Positions 33,494 through 44,584 of a stretch of DNA of 64,000 bases are shown one piece after another. Origin of the DNA: Chimaeribacter arupi (GTDB lineage Bacteria > Pseudomonadota > Gammaproteobacteria > Enterobacterales > Enterobacteriaceae); contig NZ_PJZI01000007.1 in the NCBI RefSeq assembly GCF_002858805.1, positions 62,001 through 126,000 of the forward strand, given 5' to 3'. A program made the position numbers and the translations under genes. Each line of letters starts with the position of its first letter. The first letter of the stretch is position 1. Below the pieces are notes generated by a model, which worked only from the letters and a program-made list of their open reading frames with translations, did not search any database and was not told the origin of the DNA.

Positions 33494-33521
33494 ATTATAC
33501 GAGAATTCCTTTTTGCTGCAA
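33494..33521 (-). promoter_or_regulatory. Promoter of the tRNA-Gly operon
   Basis: Minus strand -35 TTGCAG (33516-33521), 16-bp spacer, -10 TATAAT (33494-33499), then the GC-rich discriminator GCGCACCCC. Typical of stringently controlled stable-RNA promoters. Confidence 0.78.
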
Positions 33522-33556
33522 GCCCCTGGAATCAAAAAATCGCTTTTTTTGTTTGA

Positions 33557-33595
33557 TTGCTGCATAAATCGCCAAGGCGATGAATTATGCAGCAA
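33557..33595. repeat. 39-bp nested inverted repeat between orn and the tRNA-Gly promoter
   Basis: Outer arms TTGCTGCATAA (33557-33567) and TTATGCAGCAA (33585-33595) are perfectly complementary. Inner arms TCGCC (33569-33573) and GGCGA (33576-33580) extend the hairpin. It has no T-run directly after it on either strand, so it is not a standard terminator. It lies 36 bp upstream of the tRNA promoter. Confidence 0.7.
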
Positions 33596-33643
33596 CCCCT
33601 GTATACTAAACCACCGACAACGCGTTTTCAGCGGTAAAAAAAA

Positions 33644-34189
33644 TTATGGCTGAATAAAATGCTCGCGATAGTAAGCCAGTTCAGCCACCGATTCGCGGAT
33701 GTCATCCAGCGCCTGGTGGGTATTCTTTTTCTGGAAACCGGCCAGGATTTCCGGCTTCCAGCGCCGTGCCAGCTCTTTCAGGGTGCTGACGTCCAGATAG
33801 CGGTAATGGAAATAGGCTTCCAGCTCCGGCATGTAGTTGAACAGGAAGCGGCGATCCTGTGCGACACTGTTCCCACAGATCGGTGACTTGCCGGCCGGCA
33901 CCCATTGTTGCAGGAATTTAATCGTTTCCAGTTCGGCTGCCCGCTCATCAAACGCACTCTGTTTGACCCGTTCGGTCAGGCCGCTTGCCCCGTGGGTGCG
34001 GGTATTCCACTCGTCCATCAGGGCCAGCTGGGCGTCGCTCTGGCGAACCGCCATCACCGGCCCTTCTGCCAGAATATTGAGGTTGGCATCCGTGACCAGC
34101 GTGGCGATTTCAATGATGCGATCGCGCTCCGGGTCCAGCCCGGTCATTTCCAGATCGATCCAGATCAGGTGGTTTTCATTTTGCGTCAT
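33644..34189 (-). CDS. orn: Oligoribonuclease
   Basis: 181 residues, the E. coli length. Degrades 2-5 nt RNA (and pGpG) to mononucleotides; essential in many gammaproteobacteria. DEDDh exonuclease motifs: [10 protein letters not shown] at about 10-19, the [12 protein letters not shown] block near the C-terminus with the catalytic His in HQALDD. Divergent from rsgA. Confidence 0.98.
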   Translation of the reverse strand: MTQNENHLIWIDLEMTGLDPERDRIIEIATLVTDANLNILAEGPVMAVRQSDAQLALMDEWNTRTHGASGLTERVKQSAFDERAAELETIKFLQQWVPAGKSPICGNSVAQDRRFLFNYMPELEAYFHYRYLDVSTLKELARRWKPEILAGFQKKNTHQALDDIRESVAELAYYREHFIQP

Positions 34190-34372
34190 AGTCTTTCCTG
34201 CACCTGCGCCGGGCCAGCGCAGCGGCTGTATAGCCCTCTGCCTGGCGTCGCGCTTTTTTCACGGGGAAGTCATTCACCAGCCATACGGTGAACGGTTAAT
34301 TAATATAAAATAGCGTGTATCATAGTCTTTTTGGTCGCAACGAGCGATAAAAGCCGGTTTAAGTGAGGCGCA

Positions 34373-35413
34373 GTGAGTAAGAACAAACTGTCTAAAGGTC
34401 AACAACGTCGTGTATCCGCCAACCACCAGCGGCGTCTGAAAACAGACAACCGCAAGGAGCTGGATGATTCCCTGCATGGCGATCCGCAAGAGGGGATCGT
34501 GATCAGCCGCTTCGGCATGCATGCAGATGTTGAAGCCGCCGACGGCACCCAGCATCGCTGCAACATCCGGCGCACCATCAAATCGCTGGTCACCGGCGAC
34601 CGGGTGGTGTGGCGCGCGGGCAAAGAGGAAAATACCAGTGCCAAGGGCATCGTTGAGGCGGTGCATGAGCGCGAGTCGGTGCTGACCCGGCCCGATTTTT
34701 ATGACGGCGTAAAACCGATCGCCGCAAACATTAACCAGATCGCCATTGTCTCGGCGATCCTGCCTGAGCTGTCGCTGAATATCATCGACCGCTATCTGGT
34801 GGCCTGTGAAACGGTCGAAATTGAGCCGCTGATCGTCTTAAACAAGATCGACCTGCTGGACGCCGCCGGCCGCCGCGCAGTGGATGAGGCAATGGGTATC
34901 TACCAGCGTATCGGCTACCGCGTGCTGAATGTCTCCAGCCAGACCGGCGAAGGCATGGAAGCGTTCAAACAGGCGCTGACAGACCGCATCAGCATTTTTG
35001 CCGGGCAGTCCGGCGTCGGCAAATCAAGCCTGCTGAACGCCCTGCTGCCGCCGGAGGAAAAGCAAATTCAGGTAAATGCCGTTTCCGATGTCTCAGGACT
35101 TGGGCAACATACCACCACCGCATCCCGCCTGTACCATTTCCAATATGGCGGCGATGTGATTGACTCGCCGGGCGTGCGTGAGTTTGGCCTGTGGCATCTG
35201 TCACCGGAGCAGGTCACCCAAGGGTTTATTGAGTTCCGCGACTATCTGGGCGGCTGTAAATTCCGTGACTGCAAACATGGCAGTGACCCAGGCTGTGCCA
35301 TCCGGGCGGCGGTTGAACGGGGCGAGATTGCCAGAGAGCGCTTCGAGAATTACCACCGTATCCTGGAAAGCATGGCGGAAGTCAAAGTCCGCAAAAGCGC
35401 TGACGAGCTCTGA
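34373..35413 (+). CDS. rsgA: Small ribosomal subunit biogenesis GTPase RsgA
   Basis: 346 residues. Releases RbfA during late 30S maturation. Circularly permuted GTPase: NKID (G4) at about 160 precedes the P-loop [14 protein letters not shown] at about 206-219 and DSPG (G3). The OB domain is N-terminal ([13 protein letters not shown]) and the zinc-binding C-terminal region has [14 protein letters not shown]. The start is GTG 34373 with GAGG upstream, matching the family N-terminus [13 protein letters not shown]. Confidence 0.97.
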   Translation: MSKNKLSKGQQRRVSANHQRRLKTDNRKELDDSLHGDPQEGIVISRFGMHADVEAADGTQHRCNIRRTIKSLVTGDRVVWRAGKEENTSAKGIVEAVHERESVLTRPDFYDGVKPIAANINQIAIVSAILPELSLNIIDRYLVACETVEIEPLIVLNKIDLLDAAGRRAVDEAMGIYQRIGYRVLNVSSQTGEGMEAFKQALTDRISIFAGQSGVGKSSLLNALLPPEEKQIQVNAVSDVSGLGQHTTTASRLYHFQYGGDVIDSPGVREFGLWHLSPEQVTQGFIEFRDYLGGCKFRDCKHGSDPGCAIRAAVERGEIARERFENYHRILESMAEVKVRKSADEL

Positions 35414-35579
35414 CGCGCACGCTTTCGCGCCCTGTCTGAAGGAACAGACTCTGTGCCGCTGCCGTAAGGCGGCGGCGCTTCACGTCTGGAGACCAGACAA
35501 ATATTGAACACCATGCCCTGCGCCGCTACAATGCGCGCCCCTTATCCCGAGGCATGTCACATCCTATTGAGAGGCATCT

Positions 35580-36458
35580 GTGCTGGACAGTATCAAAATC
35601 AAATTACAGTACCTTCTTCCTAAACAGTGGCTTACCCGCCTGGCTGGTTGGGGGGCAAATAAACAGGCCGGCGCGCTGACGCAACTGGTCATTAATCTGT
35701 TTGTGCGTCACTACAAAGTGAATATGCAGGAAGCGCAACAGCCGCAGATTTCTGCCTACCGCTCTTTCAATGAATTCTTTATCCGCCCGCTGCGTGACGG
35801 CGCGCGCCCGGTCGTTGCCTTGCCGCAGCAGGTCTGCCTGCCGGCGGACGGCGTGATAAGCCAGCTTGGCCCCATCGACAATGGCCAGATTTTCCAGGCC
35901 AAAGGGCATTACTACAGCCTGGAAGCGCTGCTGGCCGGGAACTATATGCTGGCTGCCGAGTTCCATGACGGGTTGTTCGCCACCACCTACCTGGCCCCGC
36001 GTGACTACCACCGCGTACACATGCCGTGCGACGGCACCCTGCGTGAGATGATTTACGTGCCGGGCGACCTCTTTTCGGTGAACCCGTTGACAGCGGCCAA
36101 CGTGCCGAACCTGTTTGCGCGTAATGAGCGGGTTATCTGTGTATTTGACACCGAATTCGGGCCGATGGCGCAGATTCTGGTCGGTGCGACGATTGTCGGC
36201 AGTATTTCCACCGTCTGGGCCGGCATCATTAACCCACCGCGGCCGGGCATTATCCAGCGCTGGACGTACGCACCGGCCGGCATTGAAGGCGCGGTGACGC
36301 TGGAAAAAGGCCAGGAGATGGGGCACTTCGCACTGGGGTCGACGGTGATTAACCTGTTCCCGGCCGGAAAAGTACGCCTTGAGCCGCAATTGGCCAACGG
36401 CAGTGTGACCCGTATGGGCGCACCTTTTGCTGAAATCCTCCCCTCCCCGGCGCCGTAA
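35580..36458 (+). CDS. psd: Phosphatidylserine decarboxylase proenzyme
   Basis: 292 residues from GTG 35580 (E. coli 322; the difference is a shorter acidic C-terminal tail). Makes phosphatidylethanolamine in the inner membrane. Self-cleaves at LGST to give a pyruvoyl group: the Ser is residue 254, as in E. coli. Catalytic-triad-like blocks [20 protein letters not shown] present. 25 bases before mscM, so psd-mscM form an operon. Confidence 0.97.
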   Translation: MLDSIKIKLQYLLPKQWLTRLAGWGANKQAGALTQLVINLFVRHYKVNMQEAQQPQISAYRSFNEFFIRPLRDGARPVVALPQQVCLPADGVISQLGPIDNGQIFQAKGHYYSLEALLAGNYMLAAEFHDGLFATTYLAPRDYHRVHMPCDGTLREMIYVPGDLFSVNPLTAANVPNLFARNERVICVFDTEFGPMAQILVGATIVGSISTVWAGIINPPRPGIIQRWTYAPAGIEGAVTLEKGQEMGHFALGSTVINLFPAGKVRLEPQLANGSVTRMGAPFAEILPSPAP

Positions 36459-36483
36459 CTGTTTTTACCAAAGGAATTCCCCC

Positions 36484-39400
36484 GTGCGTTTCCTCGCTGC
36501 CCTGCTGATCAGTCTGCTCTTTTCCCTGCCGCTGTATGCGGCATCCCCCCCTGACCAGGGGCAGCTTGAACAAGAGCTGAAACAGGCAGAAGCCAATAAG
36601 GGCGCGCCAAATCAGGCTGAGATTGTCCAGGCGCTGCAAAGCGCCCTTAACTGGCTCAGTGAAGCCCGGGCTTCCGCCGTCCGGGCTGCCCAGTACCAGA
36701 AAATCATCGATGACTTCCCGCACCTGACCCAGACCCTGCGCCAGCAAGTGACGCAGGAGAGTGAAAAGCCGCTGGACGTTAACCAGAACCTGCCCGCCAC
36801 TGACCTCGAACAGCAGATTTTGCAGGTCAGCAGCCAGCTGTTGGATCAAAGCCGCCAGTTGCAGCAGGAGCAGGATGCCTCGCGTGACATCAGTGATTCC
36901 CTGAGCCAGATCCCGCAGCAGCAGTCTGAAGCGCGCCGGGTGCTGAGTGACATTGATGCCCAGTTGCAGGCCCAGGGCGCCCCCACCACTCCGCTGGCAC
37001 AGGCACAGCTTTATGCACTGCAGGCTGAGGCCACGGCGCGCAAGGCGAAAGTTGATGAGCTGGAACTGGCGCAGTTGTCGGCCAATAACCGGCAGGAGCT
37101 GTCACGCATCCGCTCAGCGCTGTATAAGCACCGCCACGACCGACTGGATGCGCAATTGCAGGAGCTGCGCAATATCCTCAACAGCCAGCGCCAGCGTGAG
37201 GCGGAACAGGCGCTGGAGCGCACGGAGCTGCTGGCGGAACAGAGCGGCGATCTGCCGAAGGTCATCAGTACCCAATTGCAGAGTAACCGTGAACTCTCTA
37301 TGGCACTGAATGAGCAGGCGCAGCGGATGGATCTGATCTCCTCCCAGCAGCGCCAGGCGGCGGCTCAGACTCTTCAGGTCCGTCAGGCGCTGACCACCAT
37401 CAAGGAGCAGGCGCAGTGGCTCGGCTCGTCCAACGTGCTGGGGGAAACGCTGCGGGCGCAGGTGGCGCGGTTGCCGGAGATGCCGAAGCCGCAACAGCTC
37501 GACCGGGACATGGCCCAGCTGCGGGTGCAGCGCCTGCATTATGAGGAGTTGCTGGACAGGCAGGCGCAGTTGCGCCAGGCCAAACAAGATGACGGCAGCG
37601 CCCTGTCGGCGTCGCAGCAACGGATCCTGGATGCGCAACTGCGCACCCAGCGCGATCTGCTCAACTCCCTGCTTTCAGGCTGTGACACCCTGATCCTGGA
37701 GCTGACCAAACTGAAAGTGGCCAACAGCCAGCTGGTGGACGCGCTCAATGAGATCAAAGATGCCGCGCACCGCTACCTGTTCTGGGTGGCGGATGTCAGC
37801 CCGATAGGCTTTGCCTACCCGGTACAGGTCGCGCGTGACCTGACGCGCCTGCTCTCTCTGGATACGCTGACGCAGCTCAGCGGCGCATCACTGATGATGG
37901 TGACCAGCCGCGAAACGCTGATGCCTATTTTTGGGGCGCTGATTCTGGTGATCATCAGCATCAGCTCCCGCCGCCATTATGCGGCGTTTATGGAGCGCGC
38001 CCATAGCCGGGTCGGCAAGGTCACGCAGGATCAGTTCCGCCTGACGCTGCGCACCGTGTTCTGGTCTATCCTGGTGGCGCTGCCGCTGCCGGTGCTGTGG
38101 GCCGCCCTCGGCTATGGCCTGCGCAACGCCTGGCCTTACCCGATGGCCGTCGCGATAGGGGATGGCGTGACCGCCACGCTGCCGCTGCTGTGGGCCTTTA
38201 TGATCTGCGCGTCTTTCGCCCATCCACGCGGGCTGTTTATCACCCACTTTGGCTGGCCGCAAAAAAGCGTGTCACGCGCCATGCGTTACTACACGCTCTC
38301 GATCTGGTTTATCGTGCCGTTGATCATGATGCTGATCACCTTCGATAACCTGAATGATCGGGAATTCGCCACCACGCTGGGGAGGCTCTGTTTCATCCTG
38401 GTCTGTGTGGCGCTGAGTATCGTGACCCACAGCCTGAGCCGTGCCGGTATCCCGCTCTACCTGAACAAAGAGGGATCGGGGGAAAACCTCTGCAATAAAG
38501 CGCTGTGGTGGTTCTTCCTCTCCGCCCCGCTGATTGCGGCCCTGGCCTCCGCAGTGGGTTACCTGGCGACCTCTCAGGCGCTGCTGGCGCGGCTGGAAAC
38601 CTCAGCGGCCATCTGGTTCCTGCTGCTGGTGGTGTACCACATTGTACGCCGCGGTATGCTTATCCAGCGCCGCCGCATCGCCTTTGACCGGGCGAAACAG
38701 CGGCGGGCAGACATTCTGGCACAGCGGGCGCGCGGGGAAGAGGACGTGGCGCACGCCAACAGCAGCGAAGGCACGATTGAGATCGAGGAACCAGTGGTGG
38801 ATCTGGACGCGATCAGCGCCCAGTCCCTGCGGCTGGTGCGATCCCTGCTGACGCTGGTGGCGTTGATCTCGGTGATCGTCCTCTGGTCTGAGATCCACTC
38901 CGCGTTCAGCTTCCTGGAAAACATCCACCTGTGGGATGTGACTGAAACGGTGAAAGGGGTTGAGAATGTCCACCCGATCACCCTGGGATCGGTATTGATC
39001 GCTATCCTGGTGTTGATCATCACCACCCAATTGGTGCGTAACCTGCCTGCGCTGCTGGAGCTGGCGTTGCTTCAGCATCTCGACCTGACGCCGGGCACCG
39101 GTTACGCCATTCTGACCATCACCAAATATGTGCTGCTGTTTTTCGGTGGCCTGACCGGCTTCTCCATGCTGGGCATCGAGTGGTCAAAATTGCAGTGGCT
39201 GGTGGCCGCGCTGGGTGTGGGGCTGGGCTTTGGTTTGCAGGAGATCTTCGCCAACTTTATCTCGGGGTTAATCATCCTGTTTGAGAAGCCGATCCGCATC
39301 GGCGACACCGTGACGATCCGCAACCTGACCGGCAGCGTCACCAAAATCAATACCCGTGCCACCACCATTTCAGACTGGGATCGCAAAGAGATCATCGTGC

Positions 39401-39822
39401 CGAACAAGGCGTTTATCACCGAGCAATTCATCAACTGGTCGCTGTCTGATTCCGTGACCCGTGTGGTGCTGACGGTGCCGGCCCCGGCTGAGGCTGATAC
39501 GGCAGAGGTGACAAACCTGCTGCTCAGCGCCGCGCGCCGGTGCAGCCTGGTGCTGGACAACCCGGAGCCGGAAGTTTACCTGGTCGATATCCAGCAGGGC
39601 ATCCAGCTCTTTGAGATGCGTATGCACGCCGGGGAGATGGCACACCGTATGCCGCTGCGCCATGAGATCCACCAGCTGATTCTGGCGGCCTTCCGTGAGC
39701 ACGGCATTACCCTGCCCTTCCCGCCTTTCCAGGTACGGACGGATACACTGCACCGCAGCCAGCAGGGAAACACCACCGTCAGCTCGGTCAGCCGCCAGCA
39801 ACGTTCCACCGGCGATCTCTGA
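36484..39822 (+). CDS. mscM: Miniconductance mechanosensitive channel MscM (YjeP)
   Basis: 1112 residues (E. coli 1107). Opens under membrane tension to release solutes in hypo-osmotic shock. Signal peptide about 1-19, a long periplasmic coiled-coil region (about 25-470, rich in Gln/Leu/Arg), some eleven membrane segments (about 490-920), and the MscS-like pore and C-terminal domain with GLGFGLQEIFANFISGLIIL and RIGDTVTI. GTG 36484 was chosen: AAAGGA is 10 bases upstream and the signal peptide begins there; the frame is open further back inside psd. Confidence 0.95.
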   Translation: MRFLAALLISLLFSLPLYAASPPDQGQLEQELKQAEANKGAPNQAEIVQALQSALNWLSEARASAVRAAQYQKIIDDFPHLTQTLRQQVTQESEKPLDVNQNLPATDLEQQILQVSSQLLDQSRQLQQEQDASRDISDSLSQIPQQQSEARRVLSDIDAQLQAQGAPTTPLAQAQLYALQAEATARKAKVDELELAQLSANNRQELSRIRSALYKHRHDRLDAQLQELRNILNSQRQREAEQALERTELLAEQSGDLPKVISTQLQSNRELSMALNEQAQRMDLISSQQRQAAAQTLQVRQALTTIKEQAQWLGSSNVLGETLRAQVARLPEMPKPQQLDRDMAQLRVQRLHYEELLDRQAQLRQAKQDDGSALSASQQRILDAQLRTQRDLLNSLLSGCDTLILELTKLKVANSQLVDALNEIKDAAHRYLFWVADVSPIGFAYPVQVARDLTRLLSLDTLTQLSGASLMMVTSRETLMPIFGALILVIISISSRRHYAAFMERAHSRVGKVTQDQFRLTLRTVFWSILVALPLPVLWAALGYGLRNAWPYPMAVAIGDGVTATLPLLWAFMICASFAHPRGLFITHFGWPQKSVSRAMRYYTLSIWFIVPLIMMLITFDNLNDREFATTLGRLCFILVCVALSIVTHSLSRAGIPLYLNKEGSGENLCNKALWWFFLSAPLIAALASAVGYLATSQALLARLETSAAIWFLLLVVYHIVRRGMLIQRRRIAFDRAKQRRADILAQRARGEEDVAHANSSEGTIEIEEPVVDLDAISAQSLRLVRSLLTLVALISVIVLWSEIHSAFSFLENIHLWDVTETVKGVENVHPITLGSVLIAILVLIITTQLVRNLPALLELALLQHLDLTPGTGYAILTITKYVLLFFGGLTGFSMLGIEWSKLQWLVAALGVGLGFGLQEIFANFISGLIILFEKPIRIGDTVTIRNLTGSVTKINTRATTISDWDRKEIIVPNKAFITEQFINWSLSDSVTRVVLTVPAPAEADTAEVTNLLLSAARRCSLVLDNPEPEVYLVDIQQGIQLFEMRMHAGEMAHRMPLRHEIHQLILAAFREHGITLPFPPFQVRTDTLHRSQQGNTTVSSVSRQQRSTGDL

Positions 39823-39840
39823 CGTTTCCACTGACCATAA

Positions 39841-39868
39841 AAAAGGGGCTGAATCTTCAGCCCCTTTT
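39841..39868. terminator. Bidirectional terminator between mscM and epmA
   Basis: A 12-bp perfect stem AAAAGGGGCTGA (39841-39852) / TCAGCCCCTTTT (39857-39868), loop ATCT. A-run before and T-run after, so it serves both convergent genes. Confidence 0.92.
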
Positions 39869-39890
39869 TATTGCACCGACAGCCTGTTGA

Positions 39891-40868
39891 TCAGGCGCGT
39901 TCTACGGAGAACGCAATCACTTCACTTAAGCGCTCAGCACCCAGTGCCAGCATGATCAGACGATCCACACCCAGCGCGACCCCGGCACATTCCGGCATCC
40001 CATGCGTCAGGGCGTCCAGCAGGTTGTGGTCCACCGGATGCACCGGCAGGCCCCGCGCCGCCCGGCGGCGGTTATCCTGCTCAAAACGCTGGCGCTGTTC
40101 ATTGCTGTCTGTGAGTTCACGGAAACCGTTCGCCAGCTCCATGCCTTTGTAATAGACCTCAAACCGCTCAGCGACCCGGTGATCTTCCGTACTGATCTCA
40201 GCCAGCGCCGCCTGGCTGGCCGGGAAGTGGTAAATAAACGTTGGGCGATCCAGCCCGATATGCGGCTCCACCCCGAAGGCGAACAGCATTTGCAACAGAG
40301 TATCGCGATCCTCTTCGGTCTCCGCGATGTTGCTCAGATCGAGCTTTTTCGCCGCCTCACGCAACTGCGCTTTGTCTGCTGACAGCGGGTCTACATCCAG
40401 ATGGCGGGTAAACGCCTGCTGGTAAGAGAGCGACTCCGCGCTGTTGCAGTCCAGCACCTGTTGCAGCAGGTCATCCACCTCGTTCATCAGGCGGTACATG
40501 TCATAGTGCGGGCGGTACCACTCCAGCATGGTGAATTCCGGGTTGTGATGGCGCCCGGACTCCTCGTTGCGGAAGCTGCGGCAGAGCTGGAAAATCGGGC
40601 CGCTGCCGGCTGCCAGCAGGCGCTTCATATGGTATTCCGGGCTGGTCATCAGGTAGAGCGGCATGCCCCCGGCTGCGCCCGGCCCAACAAATTCAGTTTT
40701 GAAAGGAACCAGGTGGATATCCGTCACCGTTGCCTGGCTCATGGCCGGGGTTTCCACTTCCAGCACCCCGCGGTCGCTAAAGAACCGGCGGATCTCAGCC
40801 ATGATCGCGGCACGTTTCAACAAATTGGCGACAGGAGCGCTGGGTTGCCAGCTTGCCGTTTCGCTCAT
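39891..40868 (-). CDS. epmA: EF-P--(R)-beta-lysine ligase EpmA
   Basis: 325 residues, the E. coli length. A LysRS-like class II synthetase that attaches (R)-beta-lysine to Lys34 of EF-P. Motif 2 [20 protein letters not shown] and motif 3 [15 protein letters not shown] are intact; the anticodon-binding domain of LysRS is absent, as in the family. ATG 40868 is preferred (GGAG 9 bases upstream, [11 protein letters not shown] start) over an ATG two codons earlier. Acts with EpmB and EF-P, both in this window. Confidence 0.97.
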   Translation of the reverse strand: MSETASWQPSAPVANLLKRAAIMAEIRRFFSDRGVLEVETPAMSQATVTDIHLVPFKTEFVGPGAAGGMPLYLMTSPEYHMKRLLAAGSGPIFQLCRSFRNEESGRHHNPEFTMLEWYRPHYDMYRLMNEVDDLLQQVLDCNSAESLSYQQAFTRHLDVDPLSADKAQLREAAKKLDLSNIAETEEDRDTLLQMLFAFGVEPHIGLDRPTFIYHFPASQAALAEISTEDHRVAERFEVYYKGMELANGFRELTDSNEQRQRFEQDNRRRAARGLPVHPVDHNLLDALTHGMPECAGVALGVDRLIMLALGAERLSEVIAFSVERA

Positions 40869-41054
40869 GGTCATTCACTCCGAATTCAAAAGGGGTGCAG
40901 TCTACCTGTAACCCGGACAGCAAACAAATGCGGCGTTTTATCCTGCCGGGGTTTACCGCTTCGCCCCTTCAGGGTAACAGGGCAAGCCGGTTTGAGAGCG
41001 GTTTACACTTTTCCGATCCCTGCCGCAAAACGGCTGCGGCGATCGGGATAAACC

Positions 41055-41096
41055 CTCGATCGCATCAATATTTACGCATTTTTGTTTCGTTATACT
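41055..41096 (+). promoter_or_regulatory. frdABCD promoter with FNR-like site
   Basis: -10 TATACT at 41091-41096. An ATCAA half-site (41064-41068) with the preceding TCGATCGC is centred at 41061.5, which is -41.5 relative to a start at 41103: the position used by FNR at class II promoters. The left half-site is poor. From memory the E. coli frd promoter has a similar TCGATC..TCAA and the same 22-bp distance to TATACT. The rest of 40869-41203 shows no gene. Confidence 0.55.
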
Positions 41097-41203
41097 CGGT
41101 TCCCTTATAAAAAGCAGGCCTATATTGCCGGCGCTGAGCCTTCATTTCACCGGCACGCCCGCCCGCGGGCAGGCCGCTGATGTCCCCTGAATGGAGGAGT
41201 GCC

Positions 41204-42979
41204 GTGCAAACCTTTAACGCCGATCTGGCCATCATCGGTGCCGGTGGTGCAGGGTTACGCGCTGCCATAGCCGCAGCGGAAGCTAACCCCGCCCTGACGA
41301 TTGCGCTGATTTCCAAAGTTTACCCCATGCGCAGCCATACCGTGGCCGCAGAAGGCGGTGCTGCCGCCGTTACCCAACCCCATGACACCACAGACTCCCA
41401 TTTTCACGACACGGTGGCCGGTGGCGACTGGTTGTGCGAGCAGGATGTGGTGGAGGAATTTGTCCGCCGCTGCCCGCAGGAAATGACACAACTGGAGTTA
41501 TGGGGCTGCCCGTGGAGCCGCAAGCCGGACGGCAGCATCAATGTCCGCCGCTTTGGCGGCATGAAAATTGAACGGACCTGGTTTGCCGCCGACAAAACCG
41601 GCTTCCATATGCTGCATACCCTGTTCCAGACCTCCCTGAAATACCCGCAAATCCGCCGTTTTGATGAACACTTTGTCCTCGATATCCTGGTGGATGAGGG
41701 CCAGGTGCGCGGCCTGGTTGCCCTGAATATGATGGAAGGCAGCCTGATTCAGGTACGTGCGAATGCCGTCATCACCGCCACCGGCGGCGCGGGCCGGGTT
41801 TACCGCTATAACACCAATGGCGGCATTGTCACCGGGGACGGCATGGGCATGGCGTTCCGCCACGGTGTGCCGTTGCGGGACATGGAGTTTGTGCAATATC
41901 ACCCGACCGGCCTGCCCGGCTCCGGCATTCTGATGACGGAAGGGTGCCGCGGCGAAGGCGGTATCCTGGTCAATAAAGAGGGCCACCGCTACTTACAGGA
42001 TTATGGCATGGGGCCGGAAACCCCGCTGGGGCAGCCAAAGAATAAATACATGGAGCTTGGCCCGCGGGATAAGGTTTCACAGGCGTTCTGGCATGAATGG
42101 CAGGCCGGCCGCACCATCAGCACCCCGCGCGGTGAGGTGGTGCATCTCGACTTGCGCCATCTGGGTGAGAAAACGCTGCTGGAGCGGCTGCCGTTTATCT
42201 GTGAGCTGGCGAAAGCCTATGTCGGCGTGGACCCGGTCAACGAGCCGATACCGGTTCGCCCTACCGCGCACTACACCATGGGCGGCATCGAAACCAATGC
42301 CCAGTGTGAGACGCGCATCCGTGGGCTGTTTGCCGTGGGGGAATGCTCCTCGGTAGGGCTGCACGGTGCCAATCGCCTCGGCTCCAATTCGCTGGCGGAA
42401 CTGGTGGTGTTTGGCCGCATCGCCGGTGAGCAGGCGGCGCTGCGTGCTGTCGAGAGCACACCCGTTCCGGTGCGGGCGCTGGACAGCCAGGCGCAGGATG
42501 TAGCGCAGCGGCTGACGGCGCTGATGAATCAACAGGGAACGGAAAAGTGGTCCACCCTGCGTGACGAAATGGGCATCGCCATGGAAGAGGGATGCGGCAT
42601 TTACCGTACGTCAGCGCTGATGCAGAAAACCATCGATAAACTGGCGGAACTGAAAACCCGTTTCTCCCGCGTGGCCATCACTGACCGCTCAGGGGTCTTT
42701 AACACTGACCTGCTCTATACGCTGGAGCTGGCACACAGCCTGGATGTCGCCGAATGTATGGCGCACTCCGCCCTTGCCCGCCGCGAATCACGCGGTGCCC
42801 ACCAGCGGCTGGATGAAGGCTGTACCGAACGCGATGACACCCATTTCCTCAAACATACCCTGGCGTTCTACACGCCCGGCGGCGCACCGCGGCTGGAATA
42901 CAGCGACGTGAACATTACTGCCCTGCCGCCGGCAAAACGGGTCTATGGCGCTGAGTCTGAGGAGAAAACCCATGGCTGA
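41204..42979 (+). CDS. frdA: Fumarate reductase flavoprotein subunit FrdA
   Basis: 591 residues from GTG 41204 (GGAGGAG upstream, family start V-QTF). Reduces fumarate to succinate in anaerobic respiration. FAD-binding GAGGAGLRA at 12-20, covalent-FAD His45 in SHTVAAEGG, substrate-site HYTMGGIE and [13 protein letters not shown]. The tail is shorter than in E. coli. Overlaps frdB by 8 bases. Confidence 0.98.
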   Translation: MQTFNADLAIIGAGGAGLRAAIAAAEANPALTIALISKVYPMRSHTVAAEGGAAAVTQPHDTTDSHFHDTVAGGDWLCEQDVVEEFVRRCPQEMTQLELWGCPWSRKPDGSINVRRFGGMKIERTWFAADKTGFHMLHTLFQTSLKYPQIRRFDEHFVLDILVDEGQVRGLVALNMMEGSLIQVRANAVITATGGAGRVYRYNTNGGIVTGDGMGMAFRHGVPLRDMEFVQYHPTGLPGSGILMTEGCRGEGGILVNKEGHRYLQDYGMGPETPLGQPKNKYMELGPRDKVSQAFWHEWQAGRTISTPRGEVVHLDLRHLGEKTLLERLPFICELAKAYVGVDPVNEPIPVRPTAHYTMGGIETNAQCETRIRGLFAVGECSSVGLHGANRLGSNSLAELVVFGRIAGEQAALRAVESTPVPVRALDSQAQDVAQRLTALMNQQGTEKWSTLRDEMGIAMEEGCGIYRTSALMQKTIDKLAELKTRFSRVAITDRSGVFNTDLLYTLELAHSLDVAECMAHSALARRESRGAHQRLDEGCTERDDTHFLKHTLAFYTPGGAPRLEYSDVNITALPPAKRVYGAESEEKTHG

Positions 42980-43697
42980 CATGACGATTACCGTGATGCG
43001 TTATCACCCGGAGTATGACAGCGCACCGCACCCAGAAACCTACACCGTGCCTTATGACGAGCAGACCTCACTGCTGGACGCACTCGGTTATATCAAAGAT
43101 AACCTGTCGCCGGATCTCGCGTATCGCTGGTCCTGCCGCATGGCAATTTGTGGCTCCTGCGGCATGATGGTCAACCGCGTGCCTAAACTCGCCTGCAAAA
43201 CCTTTTTGCGTGATTATCCGGCGGGCATGGAGGTGGAAGCCCTGGGCAATTTCCCGATCGAACGCGATCTGGTGGTGGATATGACCCACTTTATCGAAAG
43301 CCTGGAGGCGATTAAGCCCTACATCATCGGCAACGATCGCCAGCCGGCGGCCGGCCCGAACCGCCAGACCCCGGCGCAGATGGCGAAATATCACCAGTTT
43401 TCCGGCTGTATTAACTGCGGCCTCTGTTATGCCGCCTGCCCGCAATTTGGCCTGAACCCTGAATTCATCGGCCCGGCGGTGATTACCCTCGCCCATCGCT
43501 ATAACCTCGACAGCCGCGATCGCGGCAAGGCCGCGCGGATGCCGCAGCTCAATGGCGAGAACGGCGTCTGGCGCTGCACCTTTGTGGGTTACTGCTCTGA
43601 AGTCTGCCCGAAACATGTGGACCCGGCAGCGGCTATCCAACAGGGAAAAGTGGAGAGCAGTAAGGATTTCATGATCGCCATGCTGAAGCCACGTTAA
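42972..43697 (+). CDS. frdB: Fumarate reductase iron-sulfur subunit FrdB
   Basis: 241 residues. Carries electrons from menaquinol to FrdA. 2Fe-2S ligands in [11 protein letters not shown], and 4Fe-4S/3Fe-4S ligands in [13 protein letters not shown] and [17 protein letters not shown] 42972 gives [11 protein letters not shown] and lies within the frdA 3' end, coupling the two genes. Confidence 0.98.
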   Translation: MADMTITVMRYHPEYDSAPHPETYTVPYDEQTSLLDALGYIKDNLSPDLAYRWSCRMAICGSCGMMVNRVPKLACKTFLRDYPAGMEVEALGNFPIERDLVVDMTHFIESLEAIKPYIIGNDRQPAAGPNRQTPAQMAKYHQFSGCINCGLCYAACPQFGLNPEFIGPAVITLAHRYNLDSRDRGKAARMPQLNGENGVWRCTFVGYCSEVCPKHVDPAAAIQQGKVESSKDFMIAMLKPR

Positions 43698-43710
43698 GGA
43701 GAGCACCATG

Positions 43711-44103
43711 ATGACCACAAAACGTAAACCTTACCTCCGGGACGTTACGCCCAACTGGTGGCAGCGGCTTGGCTTTTACCGTTTTTATATGCTGCGTGAA
43801 GGCACCGCCCTGCCCGCAGTCTGGTTCAGCCTGCTGTTGCTTCACGGCCTTTACCGGTTAAAAGCCGGGCCGGCAGGCTGGGAGGCGTTTGTCCATTTGC
43901 TGCAAAACCCGGTGGTTCTGCTGCTCAACCTGATTGCCCTGGCGGCAGCCTTGCTGCACAGCAAAACCTGGTTTGATCTGGCTCCCAAAGCGGCGATTCT
44001 GATCGTCAAAGGGGAAAAACTGGGGCCGGCACCGGTGGTGCGCCTGCTGTGGGCGGTGATGATTGTGGTGTCGCTGGCAATCTTTGCCATCGCGCTGTAT
44101 TAA
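43711..44103 (+). CDS. frdC: Fumarate reductase membrane anchor FrdC
   Basis: 130 residues. Three membrane spans (about 22-46, 65-88, 109-130) that with FrdD bind menaquinol. Start [14 protein letters not shown] as in the family; an adjacent upstream ATG at 43708 is equally possible from the GGAG spacing. 13 bases after frdB. Confidence 0.95.
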   Translation: MTTKRKPYLRDVTPNWWQRLGFYRFYMLREGTALPAVWFSLLLLHGLYRLKAGPAGWEAFVHLLQNPVVLLLNLIALAAALLHSKTWFDLAPKAAILIVKGEKLGPAPVVRLLWAVMIVVSLAIFAIALY

Positions 44104-44115
44104 CAGGAGGAAAAG

Positions 44116-44472
44116 ATGGACCAACATCCTAAACGCGCTGATGAACCGGTCTTTTGGGGCCTGTTTGGTGCCGGTGGCATGTGGGCGGCGCTATTTGCCC
44201 CGGCAGTGATTCTGCTGATCGGTATTCTGCTGCCCCTGGGCCTCGCCCCGGAAGGGACGTTCAGCTATGCGCGGGTACTCGCGTTTTGCCAGAGCCTGCC
44301 CGGTCGCCTGTTTCTGTTTCTGATGATTGCGCTGCCGTTATGGTGTGGCCTGCACCGGTTGCACCATATGACGCATGACCTGCAATGGGTTATCCCGGCC
44401 GGGAAATGGCTGTTTTATGGGCTGGCAGCCATTCTGAGTGTGGTCACCGCCATCGGCGTAATGACCCTCTGA
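44116..44472 (+). CDS. frdD: Fumarate reductase membrane anchor FrdD
   Basis: 118 residues (E. coli 119). Three hydrophobic spans at about 21-45, 60-83 and 95-118; the [10 protein letters not shown] segment near 75-85 is the conserved quinone-site region. AGGAGG precedes the ATG. Ends the frd operon just before a terminator. Confidence 0.96.
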   Translation: MDQHPKRADEPVFWGLFGAGGMWAALFAPAVILLIGILLPLGLAPEGTFSYARVLAFCQSLPGRLFLFLMIALPLWCGLHRLHHMTHDLQWVIPAGKWLFYGLAAILSVVTAIGVMTL

Positions 44473-44488
44473 TCGCGGCTTTTTGCGT

Positions 44489-44513
44489 AAACGGCCCGGC
44501 AGGGCCGTTTTTC
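44489..44513 (+). terminator. Terminator of frdABCD
   Basis: Stem AAACGGCCC (44489-44497) / GGGCCGTTT (44502-44510), loop GGCA, then TT. In E. coli the hairpin after frdD doubles as the ampC attenuator; here no ampC follows. Confidence 0.82.
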
Positions 44514-44584
44514 ATTCCGCCATCCCTCTCTTATTCATTTTTATTACCTACACTTAGGAAAGATGGATGATAAAAGGAAAGGCT

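Noticed and set aside
35440..35579. Sigma-E promoter upstream of psd
   Set aside because: GGAAC occurs but no -10 at the right distance.
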